NCBI GenBank assembly: GCA_026874595.1
Contig: CM049306.1
Location: 12,233,019 to 12,297,018, forward strand
DNA: 64,000 nucleotides
Source of the DNA: Sipunculus nudus
Lineage: Eukaryota > Annelida > Sipuncula > Golfingiida > Sipunculidae
Reading direction: 5' to 3'
Part shown: positions 20,467 to 31,646 of the stretch, piece after piece
Numbering within the stretch: position 1 is the stretch's first letter
How the letters are laid out: every line of letters starts with the position of its first letter
Notes under the pieces: model-generated
What the model was told of the DNA's origin: nothing
Database searches by the model: none
The model's input: only the letters and a program-made list of their open reading frames with translations
Program-made: the position numbers and the translations under genes

Positions 20467-21410
20467 CAGTTAACCAAAACAGTTTGGTCAATATGAACAA
20501 CATTTGCCTGAGAGTCTTGAGTTTCCTGGATCCTGTAGTTGACATTGCTTACCTGCTTCTTATTGCCAACTGGAGGATAGTAATACAAAACCCAGGAGCC
20601 TACCGCCACTTGTCTAGAGACTGTCCTGACATCGTAATAACGTTTCTGTCTATGAGCTGATTTACCACTTTGCTTCCTTGCAAATTCATGTGCTATCCTT
20701 GATGCGTCTCGCACCCACTCTACGTATTCATTCGGGCATTCTGGTTTTCTTTCCTGGGGAGGGTTTCCGTAAATGAGATCTATGGGCATCCTGGTTTCAT
20801 TCCCGAGAAAGAGTAAGTTTGGTGAGCACTGGGTGGTCTCATGAACGGTAGCACGATAGGCACCCATGACATTGGTGAGTATATCATCACAGTTCTAATG
20901 ATTATCCTGAACAAAGGACGAACGCATACTAGTTAAGGTACGCATGAAGCGCTCTACTTGCCCATCTGATTGAGGACGATAGGGGACTGTATGAATTTTG
21001 TCTATTTCTAACATTCTGCAAAGCTGATGGACAAGTTTCGATTCAAAATCTCGCCCCTGGTCTGAATGTATTTGTAAGGGACAGCCGAAAAGCAAAAACA
21101 TATCTGTGACCAACTTTTCAGCTATTGTCATAGCTTTGTGATCTTGGAGGGCCCAAGCCTGGGTCCATTTACTGAAGTAATCAGTAGCTACAAGAATATA
21201 CTGGTTTCCAGTTTCAGTCAAAGGTAAGGGACCTAATATGTCCAGTGCAATTCTTTCTAGTTTGTCACCCATGGGCTTCTGTTAATTGTAAGCGTACCTT
21301 ATGAGAACCTGGTCTAGGTTTCCTAGATGCACAAACCTTACATTATCTACACCACCTTTTAACATAGTCCTTATGGCCTGGCCAATAGAACCTCTTTCTC
21401 AAGTTATGCA
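20424..21410 (-). pseudogene. Element 1 integrase
   Basis: Integrase inserts element DNA into the host genome. The N-terminal HHCC zinc finger region is visible just upstream ([20 protein letters not shown]). The core has the first Asp in ALDILGPLPLTE, the second in HSDQGRDF and the Glu in QVERFMRTL. A C-terminal segment with VGSWVLYYYPPVGNKKQ then SNVNYRIQE is a shortened GPY/F-type module, with part of WVGPY probably deleted. The reading frame is interrupted near 21273 and near 20868-20895 by stops or frameshifts, so it is not functional as written. Confidence 0.88.
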
Positions 21411-22760
21411 TAGATTTATTTACACCTGGGTGACCTGTTAGTCTCTGATCATAAACCATATGCATGATTTTGATGCGAATAGCGTAAGGGGACACTACCT
21501 GATGTATCCAAGGTAAGTTCACATCTGACCTAAACCTGCGGTATAGCAAACTATCAAAAGGAAAAAAGTTGTTCATTGCACACTTTCTATAATATGTGCA
21601 TAAACCTAAGATACTCCTGAGCTCATTGAGATTTCTTGGTGTGGGCCAATCTCGAATTGCTTGTATCTTATCAGGATCACATTGAACGCCCTCAGGGGAC
21701 ACAATATGCCCTAAGAACGAAACACTCTTCAAAAGAGTGAGCACTTGCTAGGCTTGAGTTTCAAGTTAGCATCTCGAAATCTCTGAAGAACTTGTTTGAG
21801 CTGTGAGATTGCAGAATCAAAGGTTTTGCCAAAACATATGACATCGTCAATATACACCAAACAGGTCTGCCAAAGCAATCCCTGTAAGACCCTTTCTAGT
21901 AATATCTCAACATTTCCAGGAGCATTACACAATCCAAAAGGTAAGACTTTGAAGTTAAATAGTCCCTTCTGGGTTACAAACGCTGACTTGTGTTTATCCT
22001 CTATGGCCAACGGGACCTGCCAGTACCCAGATGCTAAATCGAGAGTACTGAACCACTGACTTCCAGCTAAAGTTTCCAGACAATCATCTATTCTAGGTAG
22101 GGGGTATGCATACTTCTTGGTGATTTTATTGAGGCGTCTATAATCTACACAGAACCGTGTATTACCATCTTTCTTTTTCACTAGGACTACTGGGCTACTC
22201 CAAGCACTATCACTGGTTTCTATGATGTCTTGAGCAAGCATTTTGTCAAGCTCATCCTCCACTTTCCTCTTTTGGGCTAAGGGAGTCCTTCGGGCAGGTT
22301 GTTTAATTGGTTTTGCATCACCTGTGTCAATAGTATGTTCAACAAGATTTTTGCGACCAAGTCTACCTCCCGGAGCTAAGAATACATCTCGATACTGGAC
22401 TACTAAGTCAGCTAAAGTCAAATATTGTATCCTGTCAAGCTTATTTGATGCAACCTCGAGACGGGGTTTCAAACGCTCTGGGACAACTCGGTAACCCTGT
22501 GATTCATGTCTTCTGTCTAGTGGGGATGCCTGAAGTGGGTACATCTGTTCTATTGCCCTGAACATAGCAACCGGCTTATTTGCATCTATCCTAACAGGAT
22601 TTGGGTCAGAGTTTATTACTGTAATGGGAATCTCACTCTTCATGGCATCAACTACTGCTGAACTCACTAACAATCCAGACTGTCTCACATACTCTAGATT
22701 TGGCTCTTCTATACCAGCATGTGGTATGTTGTCACCTGGTAGTGATTTGTTGTTACACAT
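21343..22760 (-). pseudogene. Element 1 reverse transcriptase (RNase H deleted)
   Basis: The RT copies element RNA into DNA. Motifs run in order: SSPVVLVKKKDGNTRFCVDY, DLASGYWQVPL, VLPFGLCNAPG and YIDDV, the polymerase active site. A frameshift near 21735 separates KLKPSKC from [12 protein letters not shown]. The thumb ([16 protein letters not shown]) then runs straight into the linker and zinc finger of integrase, so the ~120-residue RNase H domain is absent. The frame is joined to the upstream protease frame through a single in-frame TAG (22764-22766). Confidence 0.9.
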
Positions 22761-22763
22761 GAT

Positions 22764-23789
22764 CTAAGCTCCATGTAAAGCTGGGACATCCCTAACCGTT
22801 TTTGTGTGGATCCTAAAACAGTCTGATGGTTTGTTGTGAAACAGGGGTTTTTTGACAGCCTTGACTATCAGATCATAATTCTCAAAATCTACGGAACCTT
22901 TCAATTTCTTCAAAATATCTCTCCCTATGAGTGCCGGGTCTATTGAAGTTGCCACTATGAAGGAATGTTCAAAATTCTCATCTGCTATCTCAATCTCAAA
23001 ATTACCCCACCCCTTTGTTGGCATACTCGTGCCTGAGGCCATTGAAATTTTCTTCTCTACTGGGGCTAACCTTGGTTTCGTATCAAAAGGAAGAAGCTCA
23101 TACATTTCCTCACTTAAGATGCTATAGAATGATCCTGTATCTACCAGAAAATGCACTTGCTTCTCACAAAGTTTGCCTTCCAGAAAATATCCTTCTTGGT
23201 CACCGAGTCTTAAAGAGGAGATACCTGATCTGTCTTTCTCGAAATGTTTGTTCTGTCTCTGGTTCCGGAAGCTGCTTCTCTCTGAATTTGACCATCTACC
23301 TCTGGATGTTCCTCCAAAATTATTTATCCTTTCCTCTCTAGGTGGGCAAAGTCTAGCTATATGCTGTGGATCACCACAGGTAAAACACAGTTTATCTTTT
23401 CTGGCATTGGATATATCAACATTTGTCAACTGATTTCTAAACCCGGAGGGAACCCTCTCTTTCTTGTATTCTTGGTCCCTTTTTGTATCTCTCCCTAGAT
23501 TCATCTGAGCAATGGAATATCTAAGACCTTTCAAATCCTGTTTACATTTGACTAGTTCCTCTTTTAAGTTATTTCCAGATTCAGAACTGGCCCATTTACT
23601 ACTGGGGGACTCTTCGTGTAAAACTACTGCTCGCGGCTTCAGTGTATTCCTGGAACTAATATCTGAGTCTACCGCCTCATATTCTACGGCCAAGGATATA
23701 GCCATTTCAAGTGAGCTTGGATGGGACAATTGTACATGTTTTCTAAGGTCAACATCCCCTATTCCCATACGAAAACGCTTTATCCTCAT
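22764..23789 (-). pseudogene. Element 1 Gag zinc knuckle and aspartic protease
   Basis: A Gag zinc knuckle of form CX2CX4HX4C is seen in CFTCGDPQHIARLC. Downstream is the protease active site LVDTGSFYSILS and its partner motif IGRDIL near the C-terminus. The protease would cleave the polyprotein during particle maturation. Both domains share one 341-codon frame, which ends at the TAG before RT. The active-site Asp is intact here, unlike the protease of element 2. Confidence 0.88.
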
Positions 23790-24679
23790 CTCTTCCTTTA
23801 CCTCAGCGGGATAATTAGGATAAGCCAGAGCTACTAGTCTCCTTAAGGAATATCATATTCTTGAAAGGTCTCGTCCCTTTTCTTTCTACGTGAACGCAAC
23901 TCTTACTTGTATGTAATCTGTTTGTTCTTAGGTGAAAATCTTTGCTCTAATCTTTGCTCTAATGCACTTTTCAAAGCATTGAAATCATGTCTATCCCCTA
24001 GAGGGTATCACCTAGGACTCTCTGTGCAGCCCCTCTAAGACTTGCACCTAACTTAAAGAGCTTCTTCACCATTGTTCCAACGATTCCAGGTTGCTATCAA
24101 CTCAAAGTGTCCCAATTAATCTTCAAAAGCAACTGATTCCCCATCATACGTATCTGAATGCCTCATGGGCGGAGTATAAGTAAAAAACTGTGGATTCTCG
24201 TGATAGTTTCCACCTATTCCCTCCTTCAAAGGTGGCCTAATGGGGGTATTTCTATCATTAGCTACATTCCTAACAAAATCCCCATGCTCATAATCATACA
24301 TCTGATAACGATCATGTGGCTGACCACATAAGGTGATTCATTGATCCTAAAATCACGTATTCTGTGCAAAGGGTATGTCAACTGAGCTTGACACATTCTA
24401 TTTACCTCATCATGAGCCTGCCTCTGTTCATACTCACCATAAGCTTGATATCTAGCATCCTCATCTAGTGTATAATATTCCCTTGCCCTAGGCACAGGAG
24501 TATAAGGTTGTGTCTGCATTTGTCTGTTTTCATAACTTGTTTGTCTATCTGTTGAATGCTGTTGTCTGTGCATTTGTGTTCTTTTGTATATGGTCACTGG
24601 GAGTTTTCATCTCAATTACACATGAATCTGCATTTACTCCACCATCATAGGGGATGGTGGTATTATTAACATTTGCCAT
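23790..24679 (-). pseudogene. Element 1 Gag N-terminal region, fragmented
   Basis: A candidate start ATG lies at 24679 (MANVNNTTIPYDGG). The sequence then shifts frame into a Gln/Arg/Tyr-rich stretch at 24597-24262 and another at 24301-24116. The capsid part between 24115 and 23790 is broken by stops. No clear capsid motif can be named, but the position between the primer site and the zinc knuckle fits Gag. Confidence 0.6.
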
Positions 24680-25284
24680 GGTTGTTTTGTGTACAAGCTA
24701 CTTTGTCTTTAACCCACACTGTAATCTCATGTGACAGTGCTATGATCCCAGTTTGTAAGTTCTCATTTAGTAGTTAGGGGATCACTGTCCATGAAATAGA
24801 TCAATGTATGCTGATTATCTCTTAAGTCAGAGATAAACCTCATCCACTGAATATAGAAAGCCAAGTCCTGAATACCAATATAATTCTCAGGGACTGTTAG
24901 TAGGCATTCTTTTGTGCTATCCACAGGCTGATTTTGTGAGCGTTGGTCCCCACATGACCGTAACTTAATACCTGTAGCAGAGCACGAAACAGTGTGAAAA
25001 TGATTTTTGTTTGAAAATTTTGTGCAACAATGATAACTCTCTTCTAGTGTGCAAGTGAAAGTTCAGATCTCCTGTCTCAAGAATGTCTAAATCTACTGCC
25101 TGAGCTATCTTTAAACTGTTATATAATCTGATTGTCTCCTTACAGATAATCCATATCTAGCCTCTTCTTGCTCCATGCTTCTAACCGGGCTAAATATCAG
25201 TACTGCAGTCCCATACCATGCACTTCCCTGCAACAATCTCACTCATGCAAAATGTCAAATTATATCAGGCAAGAACAAAATTAA
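24680..25284 (-). other. Element 1 5' leader
   Basis: About 600 bp between the primer binding site and the Gag start. It has no recognised coding content and would contain any packaging signal. Confidence 0.5.
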
Positions 25285-25302
25285 ATCCCGGACGAGCCCC
25301 CA
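25285..25302 (-). other. Element 1 primer binding site (tRNA-Pro type)
   Basis: On the minus strand this reads TGGGGGCTCGTCCGGGAT, just inside the 5' LTR. It is the 18-base sequence known as the tRNA-Pro primer site of many gammaretroviruses. It fixes both the orientation and the inner edge of the 5' LTR. Confidence 0.9.
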
Positions 25303-25306
25303 AATA

Positions 25307-25877
25307 TCTAGTGGGCCAGGGGCGGGGCCAAGGCCGAGGTCTGCTGGTAAACTGTACTCTTAAACATCTATCTAATAACTCATTGTCTAGGGGATTAAAT
25401 AAACTCAACATTCACCAAGACCTCTCACTACAATTCCCAGGTCCCTGGTCGAATCGCGAACCAGCCAAGCACTGTGGGGTTATTGCAGGAAGGCATGTAG
25501 TGTAAGGACACGAAGACAAGTAACCAACAAGAGCAGATATTATGAAAATTTATTGCAATACAAATAATTAATAAAGAAAATACCCCCCCCCCCCCCTTTT
25601 CGTAAATCCTGGATCCGTCCCTGCAGCCTGTCTTATATAGGGCTGATCAGCCAATCAGAATTAAGAACAGCATTTTAAGTCAGCCATCACCTATGGAAGG
25701 GCAAATGACTTGACTACAGGCTACTCTGCACCCAATGACTTTTGGGAGAAATAACTAGACGTTGCTGTAGGTACTATCAGACACAAGGGACTATAATATT
25801 ACAGTCGGCATCCCTGTGTACACAACACAGCTGGATCTTTCCTATACTAAAGTTAAAGTAAACAAAACATAAAGTTA
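25307..25877 (-). repeat. Element 1 5' LTR, truncated and interrupted
   Basis: It matches the 3' LTR in two blocks. Between them (about 25580-25623) the ~490-bp central part is replaced by a poly-C run plus a short tail ending GGATCCGTCCCTG, a hAT-like element end also seen at 46521. Outward similarity ends near AAAACATAAAGTTA (about 25877), short of the TGTAG end, so the U3 tip is missing or diverged. Confidence 0.85.
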
Positions 25878-27915
25878 TTTAAACTCTGATCACATTAATG
25901 GGTGTCCAGGTTCACCTTGCAGTTCTCTTTCTTTCCTAACCGGATTTCACCCCTTGCACCTGTGTTCAGTGTTGTAAACATGGTAATGCTCGAAGTCATA
26001 AAAATGAAGATAAATTGCTCAGGAACCAAATGTCATGTCACCCGATAATGCCTCCTTTGACACGTCGCTGCTCCCCGCGTGGGCACCACGTGACATCGGC
26101 TGCATATCCGTGTGGCTATTCCGGTCATGAACATTTGGGTAACCAGTATTGCACGAAAATTAAATTAATTCGCCATGCACTGAGTTTTGTAAAAAAAAAA
26201 ACACTATTTGGCTATAGACGAGACAGTTCCTCACAGATAGAAGGGATGAGATTTCAGAAACTCGTATTTCTCGATTATTTAAAAAACCTGAAGTTGAGGC
26301 AGTTTGGACAACTTTACAACTGAATCTTGAAAACTTGGCTTCCCCTCAAATTGTCATTTTGAAGGGACATAGAAGAGATATGATTTGGCATCTCCTTTTC
26401 TCATACTCTTGTTACATTAACGTGAAACAAAACTGCCTTAAACACAAAGTCAAAACAGCATTTAGGCCTACATAAGATGTCCTGGAATGTTAAATGAAAT
26501 GAAATATTCCTGATAAAAGCCCACTTTATCTGATATCATACTGAAATTCTCACTTTATCCGATATCATTACAGAACTAAATTGGATAAATACCATAAATG
26601 TCAATCTTAGCTTGTAACTCACAAGAAATGTCCACTTCAACAAATAACACATTTCAATATGTCCAAGTTATTTTCAAAATTAACATAGTGTCATTTTTTT
26701 CTTGAAACATTTAAAAACTTCCAATTCATGTAATAATATACCAAAAATGTTCATTGTAGCTATTAACAAACTAAATTTACTACGATGGTCCCATAACAAA
26801 CAAATCGTTGCACATATAACTTAGTTCTTCTCGAAATTCTTGGTGAATATACAAATGACATAAGGCCGATCTGGCAACATCACATCAATACCTATTAAAT
26901 TACAGTTATAATACAATATAATATAAGATAATATAAACAAAACAGGTTTTCGGTGAACCGTTCCCATTATGACGATACAAGGCAATTTGTGATCGTTAGT
27001 AAACTGTGAACACAATATATTCATAATTAACCATGCCTTGCCATCGATTTAGTTCATGTGTGGTGGATTGGTGGAAAATATTTACGAACGTGGACTTGCG
27101 ACCAAAGGAAAGAGTTAAAATAGAATTCAATATGAATTTGGAAGTGGTGTTCCAAATACCCGATCATCTCGACGATTGGTCGTTTTCTTTCACATTTGAT
27201 TAAATCGATCAGGGGCGTCAATATAGGGTAGTATCGGACTGGGGGTATATATCTCCCCCCCCCAACTTTTTGGAAAGGGGATATGGTCAATATAATAATC
27301 GCCCCCCCCCCCGCCACTATTCAGAGAACAATATTTATATACCGTAACGACGTAATAAGGGCCCCTCCCGTAAAAAGCGCCCTCCTCCCGGAATTGGGAG
27401 ATTATTTACGAAAACTAAGGGTTGAGCCATCCTAACCTCACTTTTCTCCCTAGCCTATATATCATGGGACAACGTAATGCTTTCATTTCTCTCCGCCAAG
27501 CTTAAAAGTTACCGCCAGTTATTATTTTATCTCCGTTAGGCTTTATCAACTTATAAAATAATATTAGTTAAACAAAACAGAATCAGTGGTCACGTGTGTC
27601 ATAGATAACATTGAATGACTGTGTCCGTGAAGGCAGACCCTGAAGGTGGCCATGCTGACCGGGTGACCTGAATTCAGGTACGTACGTGGATGTATTATGC
27701 AATGCAATATATATTACTTACCGTATTTGCTCGTGTACAGGACGATTAATATTATCCTAAAAATATTTGGTAAAGAAGGCGGCCGTCTTATGTACGTGTA
27801 CAAGTTTTCCAGCGTCCTCAGGGCCGCCAAGGATAATTTACGGCAATCAGAATTATTACATCGGTCAAACTTGACGCCGTGAATATCGGTGATCATATCC
27901 GTATGGTGGTAATAT
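25878..27915. other. Stretch between the two LTR elements
   Basis: No gene is supported. A patch at about 27210-27316 begins CAGGGGCGTCAATA and contains poly-C runs and GGGTATATAT. The same features, inverted, occur at 43625-43660 and 44310-44345, suggesting a short hAT-like repeat. The remainder is AT-rich and unassigned. Confidence 0.5.
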
Positions 27916-28715
27916 TGTTACAGGTTCTCTATTTATTGTGTGACACGGGCGTTACTCGTGTTGTAGTTGCATTCTCGGTTTAATCTGTACTGGTTGAACT
28001 CTCATTGTCATGCTATCTTGGGGCTTTCTCGCCTGGCCGAGCCGGGTCGGGTTCACGTGTGGACCCTGGTATGTAGAGACACAGCGATGTTTTCTAGATG
28101 ATTCCTGTAACGCGTGTTTACCGTGTATTATGTTAGATCATTTAGACTGTTCGAGAAGTGGTAAATTCTCGGCTTGGGGCGAGAAGTTATAAATAGGGAG
28201 CTGTGTTTTAGAGCAGAGAGAGGTGAGAGAATAGACACAGACTTGTGGGACCTATCCGCTTATCCAGTAATTTCAGGGATTCTACTATTACTAACACTCT
28301 ACAATTTAGTGCTGCCTGTCTCAAGTTTACTTTCTGGATTGTTACAAGAGCTTTACATTTGACTGCTATTCTTCGAGAGGATTTGTGTGGACTTTTTATC
28401 CGGCATATACATTTAAAAGGATTTATCGTTGTGACAGTGGTGGTATCCAGGTACTGTGTACTTTGTTTATTTTACTGTGTGATTGTATTGATCTGCTGTT
28501 ATACTGTGTCATTGTATTGATTTAGTGTATTGTAATGTTAGGTCGTTTTAAGAATAAATTATAGTTATCTGTTAACAAAAAACCTCTGAATTCTTTATTC
28601 ATTCCCCTAGACATTTCACGCTGCCTAGAATTACAGAATCTGATTTTTTTTATCTCCTTGTCAAAATTTATGTTCATCACGCATACGTGATCTGTTCATA
28701 TTAGGTTTCGTAACA
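27916..28715 (+). repeat. Element 2 5' LTR
   Basis: 800 bp, with TG at the start and CA at the end. A TATA box TATAAATA lies at 28188-28195 and a polyadenylation signal AATAAA at 28553-28558. These mark U3, R and U5 in the expected order. Confidence 0.93.
28188..28195 (+). promoter_or_regulatory. Element 2 5' LTR TATA box
   Basis: TATAAATA followed by a G-rich stretch. The same box is kept in the 3' LTR at 39073-39080, as expected for the element's own promoter. Confidence 0.75.
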
Positions 28716-28719
28716 TAAA

Positions 28720-28738
28720 ATTGGGGGCTCGTCAGGGA
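28720..28738 (+). other. Element 2 primer binding site (tRNA-Pro type, one mismatch)
   Basis: ATTGGGGGCTCGTCAGGGAT lies five bases after the 5' LTR. It differs by one base from the tRNA-Pro-type site of element 1 (CAGGG instead of CCGGG). Confidence 0.88.
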
Positions 28739-28882
28739 TGCTTTATAGTTTTGAAAATTTATTAGGCCTGACCTGGACACATTGTTTTATCATAAATTGT
28801 TTACAAGATTTCATATTGTTTACAATACATTGTTAACAGGATTTATCTCAGTGTTTTATTGTTTTTGTTTTAACATCTTAAC

Positions 28883-30465
28883 ATGGCAGATTTCAAACGT
28901 GAGACATTTGTTGACGATCCCGACCCTGAACAACTTGATCAGTTGACAAAGGAAAAGTTGCGTTTGGGACAACACTTAGAGCTAGGTGTAAAAAAAAAAA
29001 GGCTTTGAGAAAGGCTGTTAACACCGCTGAAATCATGCAAGATTTAGTTACCAAAGGTTTAATTGAAGAGAGTGAAGTTTAAACGTAAAAAAATGACAGC
29101 CTTGCTATGCAATTAGAATTTAAAAAGTTAGAAATGCAACATGAGCTAGCATTAAAACAGTTGGAATAAGAAAAACAAAGAGAAGAGAGGGAATTAGAAA
29201 AACAAAGAGAAGAGAGGGAATTAGAAAAAAACAAAGAGAAGAGAGGGAAAAACATGAAAGGTTAGAAAGAGAAAGACTAGAAAAAGAAAATGAAATTGAG
29301 TTAAAACGACTGGAGTTAGAAAGACTTAAACTAGAACATAGTCTAAGTGCTGCCCCAACTCACAGTTCTGATGTTACTAGGCACATTAGACTTTTCCCAC
29401 CTTTTCAAGAAAAAAGAGGTTGATAAATATTTCTTACACTTTGAGATGGTAGCTGAAAATTTAAAATAGCCTAAGGAAAATTGGACTATGCTGTTACAAA
29501 GTGTATTGACTGGCAAGGCCAGAGAAATTTATACAGAGCTTTCAGTAGAAGCTGCTGCTGATTATGACCTGGTAAAACGGTTAATCCTGAAAGGTTATGA
29601 GTTAGTTCCGGAGGCTTACCGCCAGAAATTCAGAAATTGGGAAAAGCGCAAAGAACAGACCTACGTCGAATTCGCTAGGACAAAAGAGCAGTTGTTTGAT
29701 CGCTGGTATAGTTCTAAAAATGGAATGAAAGATTATGACAATTTGCGCCAGTTGATTTTGCTTGAAGAATTTAAGTGCTGCATTAACGCAGATGTTAAAA
29801 CTTTTCTTGATGAGGAAAGTCCTGAAACACTTGACAATGCTGCTCAATTAGCTGATGATTATTCATTAACACACATAATTTCCTTTACTAGCAAATCAAA
29901 CTAGTCATTCACAAACAAGAATGTAAATCAGTATGGTCAAAAGAAGTTTAAAGCGCAGTCACCCAGTAGTAGTAGTCCTGATAGTTCAGCAAGGTCCGTT
30001 GCTACATCTCAGTCCATGTCCACTTTGTCTAAGTCCGACCAAGGCCAGTCATTTTCAAAGAAAATCTGTCATTACTGCAAGAAGGAAGGTCATCTAATAT
30101 CTGACTGTTGGACACTTTCGAATAAACCAAATAACAAACCTTTTGGTTTTGTTTCAAAGTCTATGCATAGCATAGTACAAATCCAGGCTCTTTTCATGCA
30201 AATAAGGAGTACAACTCCTTTGTTGACTCTAATAAAGAGTTTGATGTTGCGGAGGTCCAAGTGCCGTCTGAATCCAAAGAAGAATCCGTAGCTTGCGGTG
30301 TAAAAACCTCAGTTGATTCCTGCGAGGAATTTAATAAGGCTAGGTCCTTTCAAGACTCCTGCGAGGGGTATCCTTTAAACAAGGCTAAGTCCTTTTATGA
30401 CTCTTGCGAGAGTATTTCAAATGAGGCCAGGTCCTCTTATGACAAACAGAAGAATAAAGGTCAAG
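28883..30465 (+). pseudogene. Element 2 Gag with SCAN-like capsid segment and zinc knuckle
   Basis: Gag forms the particle shell and packages element RNA. The start ATG at 28883 opens MADFKRETFVDDPDPEQLDQ. A frameshift at the A-run near 28990 and stops near 29080 and 29169 follow. Next come a Lys/Glu-rich coiled coil, then an open segment (29488-29904) with YRQKFRNWEKRK, LFDRW, LILLEEFKCCI and ESPETLDNAAQLADDY. The pattern and spacing match the SCAN domain of vertebrate zinc-finger proteins, which is thought to descend from Gmr1-like Gag. A knuckle CHYCKKEGHLISDC (CX2CX4HX4C) follows at about 30067. A spacer with three DSCE-type repeats then leads to the LINE insertion point. Confidence 0.85.
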
Positions 30466-30544
30466 GTGGCGGAGGGGTAACACGTCTGCGTAACGTGCTG
30501 GCATATTAGAACTTATTTTCTTGGAATTAATACCGTGTGCAGTA

Positions 30545-31300
30545 ATGAGTGCTCTCGAGCAGTTCCTACCCGCCATCCACCAGGCAGTAAAGGACGCTAT
30601 ACGTGATGAAATTGCTCCGAGACTCGAAATTTTAGAGCAAAATGTATCGGATATTGCCAACATGAAAACAATCGTCGACAGCCATGAGAAACGCTTGGGT
30701 GAGCATGAACATTATTTATCCTTCCAAGGTGACCAAGTTAAAGATATCCTAGAGAAATCTGTACCAGACTTTGAAAAAAAATTATGTGACCTCACAGAGA
30801 GGATGTGTATCAGGATGCTTGATATGAATATGCATCGTAAGAAGTGGTCGTTGATTATTAACGGACTGAGTGGTGAAGCGGGTGAACATGAATCTGATAC
30901 AAGGGCAAAGGTTAGGGCCCTTGCCAAGGATAAACTGCAAGTGACAGGGGCGGATTCACATGCCATTGCCGCATGCCATCGCCCATCGCAAAAGAAAGAT
31001 GCGGGCATCACCGTGCGTTTCGATGACTTAAACAATCGTAATGAATGGTTAAGCAAAGCCAAAAATTTGAAAACTTCTGACTTAAACATATCCTTGTCTC
31101 CAGATATACCACCTGTCTTGAGGCCACTAAAATCAGATATCCTCCGACAAAGAAAGGAACTCCCCCCGGTACTCAAACAAAAATCGCAAGTGAGATATCA
31201 CCCTACCTGGACATACGTTTCGCTCGCCGTAAAAGGCCAGGAGTCCAGGCATTCAGCTATCGACAAAGGCACTATTATCTCAGAATATCTTGATCTGTAA
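30545..31300 (+). CDS. LINE ORF1 protein
   Basis: About 251 codons from the ATG at 30545 (MSALEQFLPAIHQAVKDAIR) to a TAA at 31300, intact. ORF1 proteins bind LINE RNA as multimers. The N-terminal part is a predicted coiled coil (LEILEQNVSDIANMKTIVDS and on). It is followed by a compact domain with WSLIINGLSG, an ITVRFDDLNNRNEWL stretch and a basic C-terminal domain, the layout of RRM-type ORF1 proteins. It overlaps no ORF2 sequence; a ~350-bp gap follows. Family assignment rests on layout and position rather than a named signature. Confidence 0.7.
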   Translation: MSALEQFLPAIHQAVKDAIRDEIAPRLEILEQNVSDIANMKTIVDSHEKRLGEHEHYLSFQGDQVKDILEKSVPDFEKKLCDLTERMCIRMLDMNMHRKKWSLIINGLSGEAGEHESDTRAKVRALAKDKLQVTGADSHAIAACHRPSQKKDAGITVRFDDLNNRNEWLSKAKNLKTSDLNISLSPDIPPVLRPLKSDILRQRKELPPVLKQKSQVRYHPTWTYVSLAVKGQESRHSAIDKGTIISEYLDL

Positions 31301-31646
31301 AAGGGAAACATTACACCTGTACCAGTGTCGTACCTGGCCGGGCGTTTCGCTCTCCATGATGAACTAATTGACCTTATATTCAGGCATCGACACAGATACC
31401 GGTACTATTATATCGAGTTCCCGAACTGTGACGACTGAAACGTCGGCCCACATAAGCATTTGTCTCATATCGGTTATGGCTTGGAACATGCCGAGACTTT
31501 GATTATTGTGCTTGTAGCTTATGTTTTATTACTTATGCCATTTTTTATTTAGGCATTCCTTTAACTGAAAAGAATATTTAATTCCAAGAATACTCGAAAA
31601 CAATCTTAGTGATGAAGCACACGTCACGCATCAGATTCGTCGTATC

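Larger units (their letters stand above)
18385..25877 (-). mobile_element. Element 1: Ty3/gypsy LTR retrotransposon, decayed
   Basis: Read on the minus strand, the order is a damaged 5' LTR (25877-25307), tRNA-Pro-like primer site, Gag with zinc knuckle, aspartic protease, reverse transcriptase, integrase, a coiled-coil tail, polypurine tract and an intact 3' LTR (19445-18385). PR-RT-IN order and the RT/IN motifs place it in Ty3/gypsy. The RNase H domain is missing: the reading frame passes from the RT thumb (LGLCTYYRK) directly into the pre-integrase linker ([17 protein letters not shown]). There are several frameshifts and one in-frame TAG. No target duplication can be tested because the outer end of the 5' LTR is lost. 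Confidence 0.9.
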
